A stretch of DNA of 35,033 bases from a bacterium. Its GTDB lineage: Bacteria; Auribacterota; JABMQX01. Shown in pieces: positions 1-7,745 of this stretch (the first letter of the stretch is position 1; the number at the start of each line of letters is the position of its first letter). The notes beneath the pieces were generated by a model. It was not told the origin of the DNA and did no database searches. It saw only the letters and a program-made list of their open reading frames with translations. The DNA is taken from NCBI GenBank assembly GCA_030691545.1, contig JAUYEE010000111.1:1-35033 (forward strand), written 5' to 3'. Made by a program: the position numbers and the translations under genes.

Positions 1-1314
1 GTGGATGCCGCGCTCGGGGACGACGGGCGGGATGGAACGACGCCAACCCACACAGACGGGAGAGTCGGACCAACGGCCAGCATTATGGCGGCCGTCGGGT
101 TAGCCCATGCTGGGGACCTCATCGAGGTTGCACCGGGCGAGTATTACGAGAGGGTTGATTTCCTGGGGAAGACGCTCCACCTCCGCGCCGCTGCCGGTCC
201 AGGCTCGGCGACGATTGGCGCGTATTTCAGCGGACCGGCCATCAGGGTGACCTGGGACGAAGGGCCGGGGACAACCTTAGAGGGCTTCAGAATCGTGAAC
301 GGCTGGTCACGTTTTGGCGCAGGAATTCTCTGCCAGAGAGGCTCACTGGATGTCCAGCAATGCGCGATTATGAGGAACAGCGCCGGCTGCCAACCGGTGT
401 GGGCGGAGAGCGGCGGCGGGGCAATAGCGTGTCTGGACTCAGAGGTCTCACTCATTCGCTGTGTATTGGAAAACAACATGTCAGAGCGATACGGCGCCGG
501 CATCTGGTGCCTACGCTCGGGGTTGGTCGTATCGCAATGTACAATTGCCGGAAACGATTTCGACCCTCGTTTCTCCATGGCCGCAACGGGAACAATTCAC
601 TTCGAGAGCAGCAGCGCTCTAGTCACTCGATGCGTCATCTCGGGGAACGGTGCCGGTGGGACTTCGGCGCACGGCGTTTACGCTGTTGATTCGTCCCTCA
701 CTATGACCGAGAGCCTCGTCGCGCGGAATGGCAGCGGCTCTCGCTATGCGCCAGCTATAGGCTGCAAAGGTAGAAGCGATGTCCGAGTCGCGAACTGCAC
801 GTTCTTTCAGAACTCAACAGGAGGCGGCGCGGTAGCAGCGTTCGGCGCAATCCCGGAGATAGCTAATTGCATTTTCGTCGGGAATGGCCCGTCCAATGTA
901 AACCCGACTTTCTCTTGCGCGGACTGGGATGCGCCGGGGGAGGGGAACATTGTCGTCCAGGATCCGCTCTTCGTGGACCCGGCCGCCAATGATTTTCGGC
1001 TGCGCCCCGACTCCCCCTGCATTGATGTGGGGAGCTTAGCAGCAGCTTTGTGCCTACAACTTTCCCTCACCGAACAGGGTGCCGCATTATCATGGCAAAT
1101 CGGCCAGGATCTTAATGGGAATCCGCGACTTTCGGGACAAGGCGTTGACATGGGGGCGTACGAGTATCAGAGCGCTCCGCCGACCTTCCTGATCGAGAGT
1201 TCGAGCGATTTGATGGAATGGGTACAGGGGGGCACGACGAGCGGGCTTGAGTGGCTTGACGATGCCGCTGCGGCATTCGGACGACAGTTCTACCGCCTGC
1301 GGCTTTTGCCCTAA
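1..1314 (+). CDS. Right-handed beta-helix surface protein, 5'-partial
   Basis: Probably a secreted or surface beta-helix protein of the parallel pectate-lyase-like type. The first residues (VDAALGDDGRDG) match the YVDA...G..DG start of the mature domain in choice-of-anchor Q proteins, and no signal peptide is visible. The true start therefore lies left of the window, and the leading GTG is an internal Val codon. Repeated short strands such as SLDVQQCAIMRNSA and VRVANCTFFQNS are beta-helix coils. The DLNGNPR...VDMGAYEYQ segment near residue 380 is the usual end of the helix. The last 45 residues (SSDLMEW...FYRLRLLP) resemble a C-terminal tail common in Verrucomicrobia-like secreted proteins. 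Substrate and role are unknown. The fold is fairly sure; enzymatic activity is not implied. Confidence 0.8.
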   Translation: MDAALGDDGRDGTTPTHTDGRVGPTASIMAAVGLAHAGDLIEVAPGEYYERVDFLGKTLHLRAAAGPGSATIGAYFSGPAIRVTWDEGPGTTLEGFRIVNGWSRFGAGILCQRGSLDVQQCAIMRNSAGCQPVWAESGGGAIACLDSEVSLIRCVLENNMSERYGAGIWCLRSGLVVSQCTIAGNDFDPRFSMAATGTIHFESSSALVTRCVISGNGAGGTSAHGVYAVDSSLTMTESLVARNGSGSRYAPAIGCKGRSDVRVANCTFFQNSTGGGAVAAFGAIPEIANCIFVGNGPSNVNPTFSCADWDAPGEGNIVVQDPLFVDPAANDFRLRPDSPCIDVGSLAAALCLQLSLTEQGAALSWQIGQDLNGNPRLSGQGVDMGAYEYQSAPPTFLIESSSDLMEWVQGGTTSGLEWLDDAAAAFGRQFYRLRLLP

Positions 1315-1410
1315 CGGACGACTCGCGCTGCCGTGGTGGATAAGATTCTTGAGACAGGGTCGGCGGGGTCAGTAACGTCGTAAGTAGGGAAGTCACGGCA
1401 GAACCCGCGC

Positions 1411-1446
1411 TGCCAGAATCCTGTCTATCCCGCAATCCTGTCAACA
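1411..1446. repeat. Dispersed CAGGATT-type repeat
   Basis: Two ATCCTGTC units lie close together just after the first gene. The complement reads GACAGGATT..GATAGACAGGATT. Similar strings recur at about 32.0-32.1 kb and 34.8 kb. The rest of 1315-1490 shows nothing recognisable. Confidence 0.55.
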
Positions 1447-1490
1447 AATATCCCAGGGCAATTCGGGGCGCCGACCGACAGGCGCGCCAT

Positions 1491-1982
1491 TCACACGTCG
1501 AGGACGAGGGCGGTCTCGTCGCAGTCGGGGAACTTGTGGCAGCGGATGCATTCCGCCCAGATTTTCCGCGGAAGGTCTTCCTTGTCGCAAAGGTGGAAGC
1601 CGTGCCTCTCAAAGAACGCGGGGACGTAGGTCAATGCGAAGAGTCGCTTGATGCCCAGGTCTTTCGCTTCGCGGATGCAACGTTTCAAGAGGCGCGTCCC
1701 GATTCCGGCGCCGTGCTCCTTCTCCGCGACGGCGAGGGAGCGGACCTCGGCGAGGTCCTCCCAGTTGACATGCAGAGCGGCGCAGGCGATCACTTCACCG
1801 TTTTTCTCGCCCACCCAGTAATCCCGAAGGCACTCGTAGATTTCCTGGAGGGATCGCGGGAGCATGAGGTTACGCGAGGCGTAGAAGGTAATCAGCTCAC
1901 GGATTTTCGGGACGTCGCTGATCTTTGCCCTTCGAATGCGGCAACGTTCGGTCTGTTTCTTGACACGTGCTGAGTCGGGCAT
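1491..1982 (-). CDS. GNAT N-acetyltransferase, ArgA-like
   Basis: GNAT-fold acyl-CoA N-acetyltransferase of 163 residues, related to the short N-acetylglutamate synthase-like family (COG1246 type). Motif A is clear: beta strand VRSLAV (80-85), then the acetyl-CoA loop GAGIGTRLL (91-99). Motif B contains PAFFERHGF (121-129). The tail holds C145-x2-C148-x5-C154 (ECIRCHKFPDC), which members of this family often carry. The substrate could be glutamate, but no arginine genes are nearby, so this is uncertain. The ATG at 1980-1982 is preceded by GAGGAAAC. The gene is a single minus-strand unit facing the beta-helix gene. The 3' Cys cluster may bind metal, which is an inference. Confidence 0.82.
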   Translation of the reverse strand: MPDSARVKKQTERCRIRRAKISDVPKIRELITFYASRNLMLPRSLQEIYECLRDYWVGEKNGEVIACAALHVNWEDLAEVRSLAVAEKEHGAGIGTRLLKRCIREAKDLGIKRLFALTYVPAFFERHGFHLCDKEDLPRKIWAECIRCHKFPDCDETALVLDV

Positions 1983-2233
1983 GTTTCCTCACGAGGATGA
2001 ATTGCTGGAATTAGTATTGCATGGGGGGAATGAAATAGCAAACTGTTTGACAAGGCCCGAGCGTTGCGGGCGCCGGCCCGTCCCTGCCGCGCATGTTTGG
2101 CAGGGAGTCGCCGTGGTGTACGTGCTGCAGTGTACAGTTTTCCGGGAGGGGGCCAGAGAGAGCGTCCTGAGAGCGTGCTCGTAATGTCTGCTTAGACGGG
2201 GACTGGAACAACGGAAGGCACGGCAAAAATGAG

Positions 2234-2262
2234 TTGACAGGCGCGCGCCTTTCGATTAGGTT
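2234..2262 (+). promoter_or_regulatory. Sigma70-type promoter for the zinc-ribbon gene
   Basis: TTGACA (2234-2239), a 17-bp spacer and TAGGTT (2257-2262). Transcription would start near 2269. This makes the TTG at 2262 an unlikely start and supports the ATG at 2298. Confidence 0.55.
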
Positions 2263-2297
2263 TGGAAAAACGTACATCAGAATACGATAGGAAGACC

Positions 2298-3020
2298 ATG
2301 GGGCTTGTTATCCGGAATCTGCTGGCGCTCCAGGAGGTGGACCTCCAGATGCTCTCCCTTGAGGAGGAGAGAGCGAAGCTCATCGAGTCCATAGAACTGC
2401 AGACAGCGGAAGTGGAGAGGGAGCGCGCGGAGGTCGTGGAACGGGAAGCCAGACTCAAGCGGATCAAGGTCGAAATCAAGAGCTCGGAAGCGGAATTGGC
2501 CGAGACGGGGGAGCACGTTCGGAAGTTTGAGGGGCAGCAGGTTCTCGTCAAAACCAACCAGGAATACAAAGCTCTCGACAAAGAAATCTACGAAGCCAAG
2601 GCTCGCCGGGCGCAGGTTGAGGATGCGCTTTTGGAGAAGATGGAGCAACTGGAGGAGGAGACCGAGGCGCTGCGGCAGTGCCGACAGAAGTTGGACAACG
2701 AGATTTCTGGGTTGGAGCGAGAAACCGGGGGCGCCGATGAGCAAGTTCGCCGGATCGAGGAACAGATCGCGGACCATCGAAAGAAACGGGCGGAGATCGC
2801 CAGCACGATAGAGCGTGTCCCCTTGAGCCTTTACGAACGCATCTTCCGCAACAAGAAAGGGGCGGCGCTGGCGCCCTTGGTGAACCGGGCGTGCCAGGGA
2901 TGCCACCTGTCGGTACCGGCGGGAGTGGAAAGCGTGCTGCGACGGCACGCCTCCAATATCGTCACGTGCGAGAATTGCTCGCGCATCCTGTACGTCCCTG
3001 AACAAGAAGATGCGGAATGA
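2298..3020 (+). CDS. C4-type zinc-ribbon coiled-coil protein (CdsZ/DUF164-like)
   Basis: A 240-residue protein with a long charged coiled coil from about residue 10 to 165. A C-terminal four-cysteine zinc ribbon follows (CQGC, then about 23 residues, then CENC) with the typical ending SRILY. This architecture defines the DUF164/zf-RING_7 family, which includes CdsZ of Chlamydia. The molecular role is poorly known in most bacteria. The chosen ATG has AGGAAG about 5 nt upstream. A longer in-frame TTG at 2262 overlaps the predicted -10 element and is rejected. The gene lies just upstream of rnpB, an arrangement I regard as common in PVC-type genomes from general knowledge, not from a search. Confidence 0.85.
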   Translation: MGLVIRNLLALQEVDLQMLSLEEERAKLIESIELQTAEVERERAEVVEREARLKRIKVEIKSSEAELAETGEHVRKFEGQQVLVKTNQEYKALDKEIYEAKARRAQVEDALLEKMEQLEEETEALRQCRQKLDNEISGLERETGGADEQVRRIEEQIADHRKKRAEIASTIERVPLSLYERIFRNKKGAALAPLVNRACQGCHLSVPAGVESVLRRHASNIVTCENCSRILYVPEQEDAE

Positions 3021-3028
3021 GGCGCGTA

Positions 3029-3057
3029 TTGACCGAGGGGGCGCTCAATGGTAGACT
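3029..3057 (+). promoter_or_regulatory. Candidate rnpB promoter
   Basis: TTGACC (3029-3034), a 17-bp spacer and TAGACT (3052-3057), starting 8 nt after the stop codon of the zinc-ribbon gene. Initiation near 3064 would give a leader of about 34 nt before the first RNase P helix, which would need 5' processing. Confidence 0.5.
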
Positions 3058-3097
3058 ATTCCATAAAATTTGGCTGATAACCGGTCAATAGACTGTT

Positions 3098-3511
3098 GCA
3101 GAAAAGCGGGCTGGATAGTCGCTCTTTCTTCCGGCGCGGGCCGCGACGATGAGCGGCCTGTCGCGGGAGGAGGGGGAGGAAAGTCCGAACTCCATAGAGC
3201 AGGGTGCTGGGTAACGCCCAGGAGCCGCAAGGCTACGGAAAGTGCCACAGAAAACATACCGCCCCGATTCGTCGGGGTAAGGGTGAAAAGGCGAGGTAAG
3301 AGCTCACCGCTCTGATGGCGACATCGGAGGCAGGGTAAACCCCACCTGGAGCAAGGCCAAATAGAGGACCATGAGGCTGCTCGCTCCGTCCCGGGTTGGC
3401 CGCTCGAGCTGAACGGAGACGTTCAGCCCAGAAAAATGACTATCCGTGTCCGAAAGGTCAAATTGGCTTTTCGGGCCCGACAAAATTCGGCTTATAGGCC
3501 CGCTTTTCTGC
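3098..3511 (+). ncRNA. rnpB: RNase P RNA, bacterial class A
   Basis: Catalytic RNA of RNase P, which removes the 5' leader of pre-tRNAs. The conserved core is directly visible: GAGGAAAGTCCGAACTCC at 3176-3193; CACAGAAA followed by the GGTAAGGGTGAAA segment around 3246-3290; GAGCAAGGCCAAATAGAGG at about 3349-3367; and the closing ACAAAATTCGGCTTATAG at 3480-3497. The ends are set by a perfect 14-bp P1 helix, 3098-3111 pairing with 3498-3511. Length of about 414 nt suits a class A RNA. The gene sits between the zinc-ribbon gene and the pyrophosphatase gene. An intrinsic terminator is found only about 190 nt downstream. Confidence 0.96.
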
Positions 3512-3702
3512 GGTTGAGTTATGAAGCCCGGACCCGCTGCGCGTGAAGCGGCCGCACGCGGGCGCCTGACCTACCGCGGCCGGAGTTGGAGCCCAAAGGC
3601 TCCTGACGCAATGAATTTGCCTTGGAGGCCGTGAGTGTCCAGGGCAGCCGGCGGGGTGACAACTGTCCGGCGGTTCCGGGCGCCTTGTGATGAGGGCGCA
3701 GT
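3512..3702. other. Structured non-coding stretch between rnpB and a terminator
   Basis: No convincing ORF; the longest ATG frame has 37 codons with no ribosome-binding site. It is GC-rich with small hairpins such as GGAGCCCAAAGGCTCC. It is transcribed if the rnpB transcript continues to the terminator at 3703-3729. Whether it is merely a 3' extension or a separate RNA cannot be told. Confidence 0.4.
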
Positions 3703-3729
3703 TGCCCGGGTGGAAAACCGGGCATTTTT
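3703..3729 (+). terminator. Intrinsic terminator
   Basis: TGCCCGG (3703-3709) pairs perfectly with CCGGGCA (3718-3724) around an 8-nt loop and is followed by TTTTT (3725-3729). It would end transcription coming from rnpB before the pyrophosphatase gene. Confidence 0.75.
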
Positions 3730-3834
3730 GTAGTGGGCGGCCCTCGCGGCCAGCTCACACGTCAGGAAAAGCCGACGCGACGGCAGGGTCGCCGCCGAGA
3801 TTCTTGTGAACCACCGTAGGAGAGGAGGATTGAC

Positions 3835-6183
3835 TTGAGAAGAGTTCTGGCGGGTTTGCTGCTGGTCAGCATTCTGGCGACAGTGTGTCTTTTGATGGCT
3901 CCTGGAGAACCGACAACACCCCAGGCGGACACAGCGGCGAAAGGAAACACCGTTCAAAAAAGCGAAACGCGGTCCGGCGCCACCTGGACATGGTTGTTGT
4001 GGGGCGTCGCCCCGATTGGCTCGGCCCTCGGCCTGGTGTATGCGTGGAAGTTCTACCACTGGGTCATGCGCAAGGAAGAAGGCACCGAGAAGATGATTGA
4101 AATCGCCAGGTACGTGCGAGAAGGGGCGAGGGCCTACATCAAGAGGCAGTACAAGACTGTTGCCATGTTTTTCGTGTGCGCGTTCCTGTTCCTTTTCATT
4201 CTGGCGTGGGTGCTTCATGTGCAGCACAAGCTCGTCCCGTTCGCTTTTTTGACCGGCGGCTTCTTCTCCGGTCTTTGCGGCTACCTCGGCATGAAGACCT
4301 CTACGAACGCCTCCGCGAGGACAGCGAATGCCGCGATGACTTCTCTCAACAGCGGGCTTCAAGTCGCCCTCCGCAGCGGCGCGGTCATGGGGCTGATTTG
4401 CGTGGGTCTGGGACTGTTTGACATCTGCGGTTGGTTTGCCATCTTGCAGGCGAGCGGTGTCTCTTTGAAGGAAACGACCGTGGTAATGCTCTGCTTCAGC
4501 ATGGGCGCGAGCTCTCAGGCACTCTTCGCGCGTGTCGGAGGCGGAATCTTCACGAAAGCCGCAGACGTGGGCGCCGACCTCGTCGGAAAAGTCGAGGCCG
4601 GAATACCCGAGGACGACCCGCGCAACCCCGCAACAATCGCCGATAACGTCGGAGACAACGTCGGAGACGTCGCGGGAATGGGGGCGGACCTTTACGAGTC
4701 GTATTGCGGCTCCATTCTTGCCACAGCGGCCCTGGGAGCAGCAGCCTTCGCAGCACGTCCCGAATTCGCCTTCAAATCGGTTGTGGCTCCGATGGTCATG
4801 GCGGGGATAGGAACAATCCTATCTGTTGTGGGCATCTTCGCAGTGCGGGCGAGCGAAGAAGCGACTCAAAAGAACCTCATCCGCGCCCTCGCGAGAGGAG
4901 TGAACCTCAGCGCCCTGGGCATTCTTGTCTTCGGATTTGTGCTTCTGCTGGCATTGTTCGGTTGGAAGGTAGGCATCGGAGTATGGGGCGCTGTCGCCAC
5001 CGGGCTAATCGTCGGGATAATCATCGGCAAGTCTTCGGAATACTACACTTCCGCCGACTTCAAGCCGACCCAGGCCGTCGCAGGACAATCTCAGACCGGC
5101 CCCGCGACTGTCATCATAGCGGGCATTTCCACGGGGATGCTCTCGACGGGCTTGCCGGTCATCGCAACAGGCCTGGGGACGATTTTGAGTTTCGCTTTCG
5201 CGGGCGGCTTCACCGATCCTGCAATGGGTCTTTACGGGATTGGAATCGCAGCCGTGGGAATGCTCTCGACTCTTGGGATAACTCTTGCTACCGACGCTTA
5301 CGGCCCCGTCGCTGACAACGCCGGCGGGAATGCGGAGATGAGCGGCCTCGGCCCGGAAGTCCGCCGCCGCACCGACGCCCTGGATGCGCTCGGAAACACC
5401 ACCGCCGCAACCGGGAAGGGGTTTGCCATCGGTTCCGCGGCGCTAACCGCCCTTGCTCTTCTCGCCGCGTACGTCGAGGAAATACGCGCGGGACTCGAGA
5501 GAATTGGGCGCACGACGATCGCTGTCGCGGGAAAAGCCGTCAATGTCACCCAGGCGTCTCTCTCGGACTTCATGGAGTACTATCAGGTCAACCTCATGAA
5601 CCCGAAGGTCCTCGTCGGTCTTTTCTTCGGAAGCGTCCTGGCGTTCGTCTTCTGTGCTCTGGCGATGAGAGCCGTCGGCAGAGCCGCAAGCAAAATGGTC
5701 AACGAAGTCAGACGCCAGTTCAAGGAAATGCCCGGAATCATGACGGGCGAGACCAAGCCCGACTACGCCGCTTGCGTTACGATAAGCACCATCGCCGCTC
5801 AGAAGGAAATGATTTTCCCGTCGCTGATGGCGATCATCTCACCGATTATCATCGGGCTTCTCCTCGGAGTCGCGGGGGTGATGGGGCTTCTGGCGGGAGG
5901 ACTCGCCAGTGGCTTCGTACTCGCTATTTTCATGGCGAACTCCGGCGGCTCGTGGGACAACGCGAAAAAATCCATCGAGGGCGGACTATACGGCGGCAAG
6001 AAATCCGACGCCCACAAAGCGAGCGTCGTCGGAGACACCGTTGGCGACCCCTTCAAGGATACTTCCGGCCCTTCGCTCAACATTTTGATTAAGCTCATGA
6101 GCATGGTCAGCGTCGTCGTGGCCGGGCTGATCGTCAAGTATTCGCCCGTGATTCAGAAGTTTCTCGGCATGGGCGAGCGATGA
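3835..6183 (+). CDS. hppA: K+-dependent membrane-bound ion-pumping pyrophosphatase
   Basis: Integral membrane pyrophosphatase that couples PPi hydrolysis to H+ or Na+ export. The signature starting D244-V-G-A-D-L-V-G-K and continuing through IPEDDPRNPATIADNVGDN to about residue 290 is intact. GNTTAA at 520-525 has Ala where K+-independent enzymes have Lys, so this is the K+-dependent class; whether it pumps Na+, H+ or both cannot be read with confidence. At 782 residues it is longer than most bacterial homologues. The excess is N-terminal: residues 1-20 form a signal-peptide-like segment, followed by a Thr/Gln/Ser-rich linker to about residue 50 before the first canonical helix. The TTG start is chosen because AGGAGAGGAGG lies 6 nt upstream. 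The gene is monocistronic or followed by the cupin gene. Confidence 0.95.
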   Translation: MRRVLAGLLLVSILATVCLLMAPGEPTTPQADTAAKGNTVQKSETRSGATWTWLLWGVAPIGSALGLVYAWKFYHWVMRKEEGTEKMIEIARYVREGARAYIKRQYKTVAMFFVCAFLFLFILAWVLHVQHKLVPFAFLTGGFFSGLCGYLGMKTSTNASARTANAAMTSLNSGLQVALRSGAVMGLICVGLGLFDICGWFAILQASGVSLKETTVVMLCFSMGASSQALFARVGGGIFTKAADVGADLVGKVEAGIPEDDPRNPATIADNVGDNVGDVAGMGADLYESYCGSILATAALGAAAFAARPEFAFKSVVAPMVMAGIGTILSVVGIFAVRASEEATQKNLIRALARGVNLSALGILVFGFVLLLALFGWKVGIGVWGAVATGLIVGIIIGKSSEYYTSADFKPTQAVAGQSQTGPATVIIAGISTGMLSTGLPVIATGLGTILSFAFAGGFTDPAMGLYGIGIAAVGMLSTLGITLATDAYGPVADNAGGNAEMSGLGPEVRRRTDALDALGNTTAATGKGFAIGSAALTALALLAAYVEEIRAGLERIGRTTIAVAGKAVNVTQASLSDFMEYYQVNLMNPKVLVGLFFGSVLAFVFCALAMRAVGRAASKMVNEVRRQFKEMPGIMTGETKPDYAACVTISTIAAQKEMIFPSLMAIISPIIIGLLLGVAGVMGLLAGGLASGFVLAIFMANSGGSWDNAKKSIEGGLYGGKKSDAHKASVVGDTVGDPFKDTSGPSLNILIKLMSMVSVVVAGLIVKYSPVIQKFLGMGER

Positions 6184-6265
6184 CCTCGCCCGGCGAGGAA
6201 TCGGAGCGGATCTGCTCTTCTCATTTGTTGTGCAGCGTCGTCAGACGCATGCCGGAGGGGGTGCT

Positions 6266-6601
6266 ATGGAGAAGGTCAACGAAAGCGAAAAGGAATTTCG
6301 TTTTGGCGACAGCGGCCCGAAATACCTCTTTCGCGGGCCGAAGCACGAATGGGGAGTAATCGTCTTTCATCCCGGGCAGGAACTCGGCTCCCATTATCAC
6401 GACGAGGTCGAGGAGACGTTCTACTTCCTCGCGGGCGAGCCGAAGATGATCGTTGATGGCGTCGAGCATCGCGTCAAGACCGGCGATGCCTTCCGCATCG
6501 AGCCAAAAGAAAAACACAACATCCTCAACGACACCGACTCCCCCACCCGCATCATCTTCATCAAATGCCCTTATCTGCCCAAGGATAAGAAAGAAGCCTG
6601 A
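6266..6601 (+). CDS. Small single-domain cupin protein
   Basis: A 111-residue cupin_2 beta-barrel protein. The first cupin motif is clear: G-SHYHDEVEETFYFLAG, with HxH plus a downstream Glu as metal ligands. The second motif is less strict (GDAFRIEPKEKHNI, with a His near the end). Substrate unknown; such proteins include isomerases, epimerases and sensors. An in-frame GTG at 6230 exists, but GGAGGGGG ends 4 nt before the ATG at 6266, which fixes the start. It lies 82 nt after the pyrophosphatase gene with no terminator visible between, only a short CCTCGC/GCGAGG hairpin without a T tract, so co-transcription is possible. Confidence 0.8.
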   Translation: MEKVNESEKEFRFGDSGPKYLFRGPKHEWGVIVFHPGQELGSHYHDEVEETFYFLAGEPKMIVDGVEHRVKTGDAFRIEPKEKHNILNDTDSPTRIIFIKCPYLPKDKKEA

Positions 6602-6692
6602 ACGCGTAAGGCAGATTGGGGTCGGCCGCAACCGCCGAGCGTGATGAGCGCGCGACCCGCTGGGTTCTTCTCATCAGGAAAGAACGCGGATT

Positions 6693-7478
6693 CTACCCAA
6701 CGGGGATCGAATCGCTGACTTCGTTTTGTTTGGCGACGAGGACGGGGATGTGGCTCATGCGGGCTTTTGCGAGGTGTTTCTCGACGGTGCTCTTGGCAAG
6801 GGCGGGGGTGTTGCAGTCGCGGCTAACGTGCGCGAGAACGACTGTCCTGAGACCTTCGTGAGCAATCTCGGCGACAAGCCGTCCGGCGTTCTCGTTGGAG
6901 AGATGCCCGCTTCTCCCTAAGATGCGCTGCTTGAGCGACCACGGGCGATGGAGGTTATTCTTCAGAAGACCCTCGTCGTGATTTGCCTCGATGATAACGC
7001 AGTTAGAGTCTTTCATTCTCTCCCGAACAAGCGAAGTGACGCACCCCAGGTCTGTCGCCACGGCGATTTTCAACCCGTTGCACAGTATCTCGAAGCCGAC
7101 CGGGTCAATCGCGTCGTGCACGACTGAAAACGGGTTAATGGTTACATCTCCGATCGAGAACGGGTCGCCGTTTGAAAAAAGGCGAAGCCCCTCCGGCAGA
7201 AAGCCGCAAGCCTGGTTCATGGCTTCAGCCGTCTGGCGGTTTGCGTAGCAGGAGATATTCCGGTGGTAATTGAGGAACTTGAGTCCGCGAATGTGGTCGC
7301 TGTGCTCGTGGCTGACAAGGACGGCGTGGATGTCCGCGGGGTTGGCGCCTATCTGTTCGAGTCGCTGCGACAACTGCCTCGGACCGAAGCCGATGTCAAT
7401 CAGAAGCCGAGTCTCTCCGGTTGAAAGGTAAATGGCGTTTCCGGCGCTTCCGCTTCCCAGCACCCACAATTCCGTCAT
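6693..7478 (-). CDS. Metallo-beta-lactamase-fold hydrolase, WalJ/YycJ-like
   Basis: A 261-residue MBL-fold metallohydrolase of the COG1235 (PhnP/WalJ) type. It begins with the family hallmark LGSGSAGNAIYL, followed by the metal-binding motif S-H57-E-H59-S-D61-H62. The later segments DAIDPVGFEI, IEANHDEG and LAHVSRDCNT supply the remaining ligands. WalJ-like proteins are thought to be exonucleases or cyclic-phosphate hydrolases; the substrate here is unknown. The gene converges on the cupin gene and is divergent from secA. The ATG at 7476-7478 has only a weak upstream AAAG-type site. Confidence 0.85.
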   Translation of the reverse strand: MTELWVLGSGSAGNAIYLSTGETRLLIDIGFGPRQLSQRLEQIGANPADIHAVLVSHEHSDHIRGLKFLNYHRNISCYANRQTAEAMNQACGFLPEGLRLFSNGDPFSIGDVTINPFSVVHDAIDPVGFEILCNGLKIAVATDLGCVTSLVRERMKDSNCVIIEANHDEGLLKNNLHRPWSLKQRILGRSGHLSNENAGRLVAEIAHEGLRTVVLAHVSRDCNTPALAKSTVEKHLAKARMSHIPVLVAKQNEVSDSIPVG

Positions 7479-7613
7479 GGCTTTCGACTCTCAGGGGACT
7501 GATTAGAACGTTCCTCAAGTGAGTGTAGCCGAGGGGATTCTCCCTGTCAAAACAAAGTTGCCGCGGGCGCCGCGGGAGCCTCGCCAGGGTGAGGACTTGG
7601 CGCCGTGTGCGTC

Positions 7614-7642
7614 TTGAAGCCGGGCAGCCGGTCTGCTATACT
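7614..7642 (+). promoter_or_regulatory. secA operon promoter
   Basis: TTGAAG (7614-7619), a 17-bp spacer and TATACT (7637-7642). This gives a leader of about 95 nt before the secA ATG. Confidence 0.65.
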
Positions 7643-7745
7643 TTCTCTTGGAAATCCAATGAGAAAAGGTAGGTGTGGCTGAGGCGGGAGCGTTTTCCGG
7701 AGGCGCCGCGAAGAAGACGCTGTTCATAAAAGGTCGGAACGAAAA

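Noticed and set aside
2081..2106. Terminator at TCCCTGCC/GGCAGGGA
   Set aside because: Perfect 8-bp stem but a 10-nt loop and no T tract on either strand.
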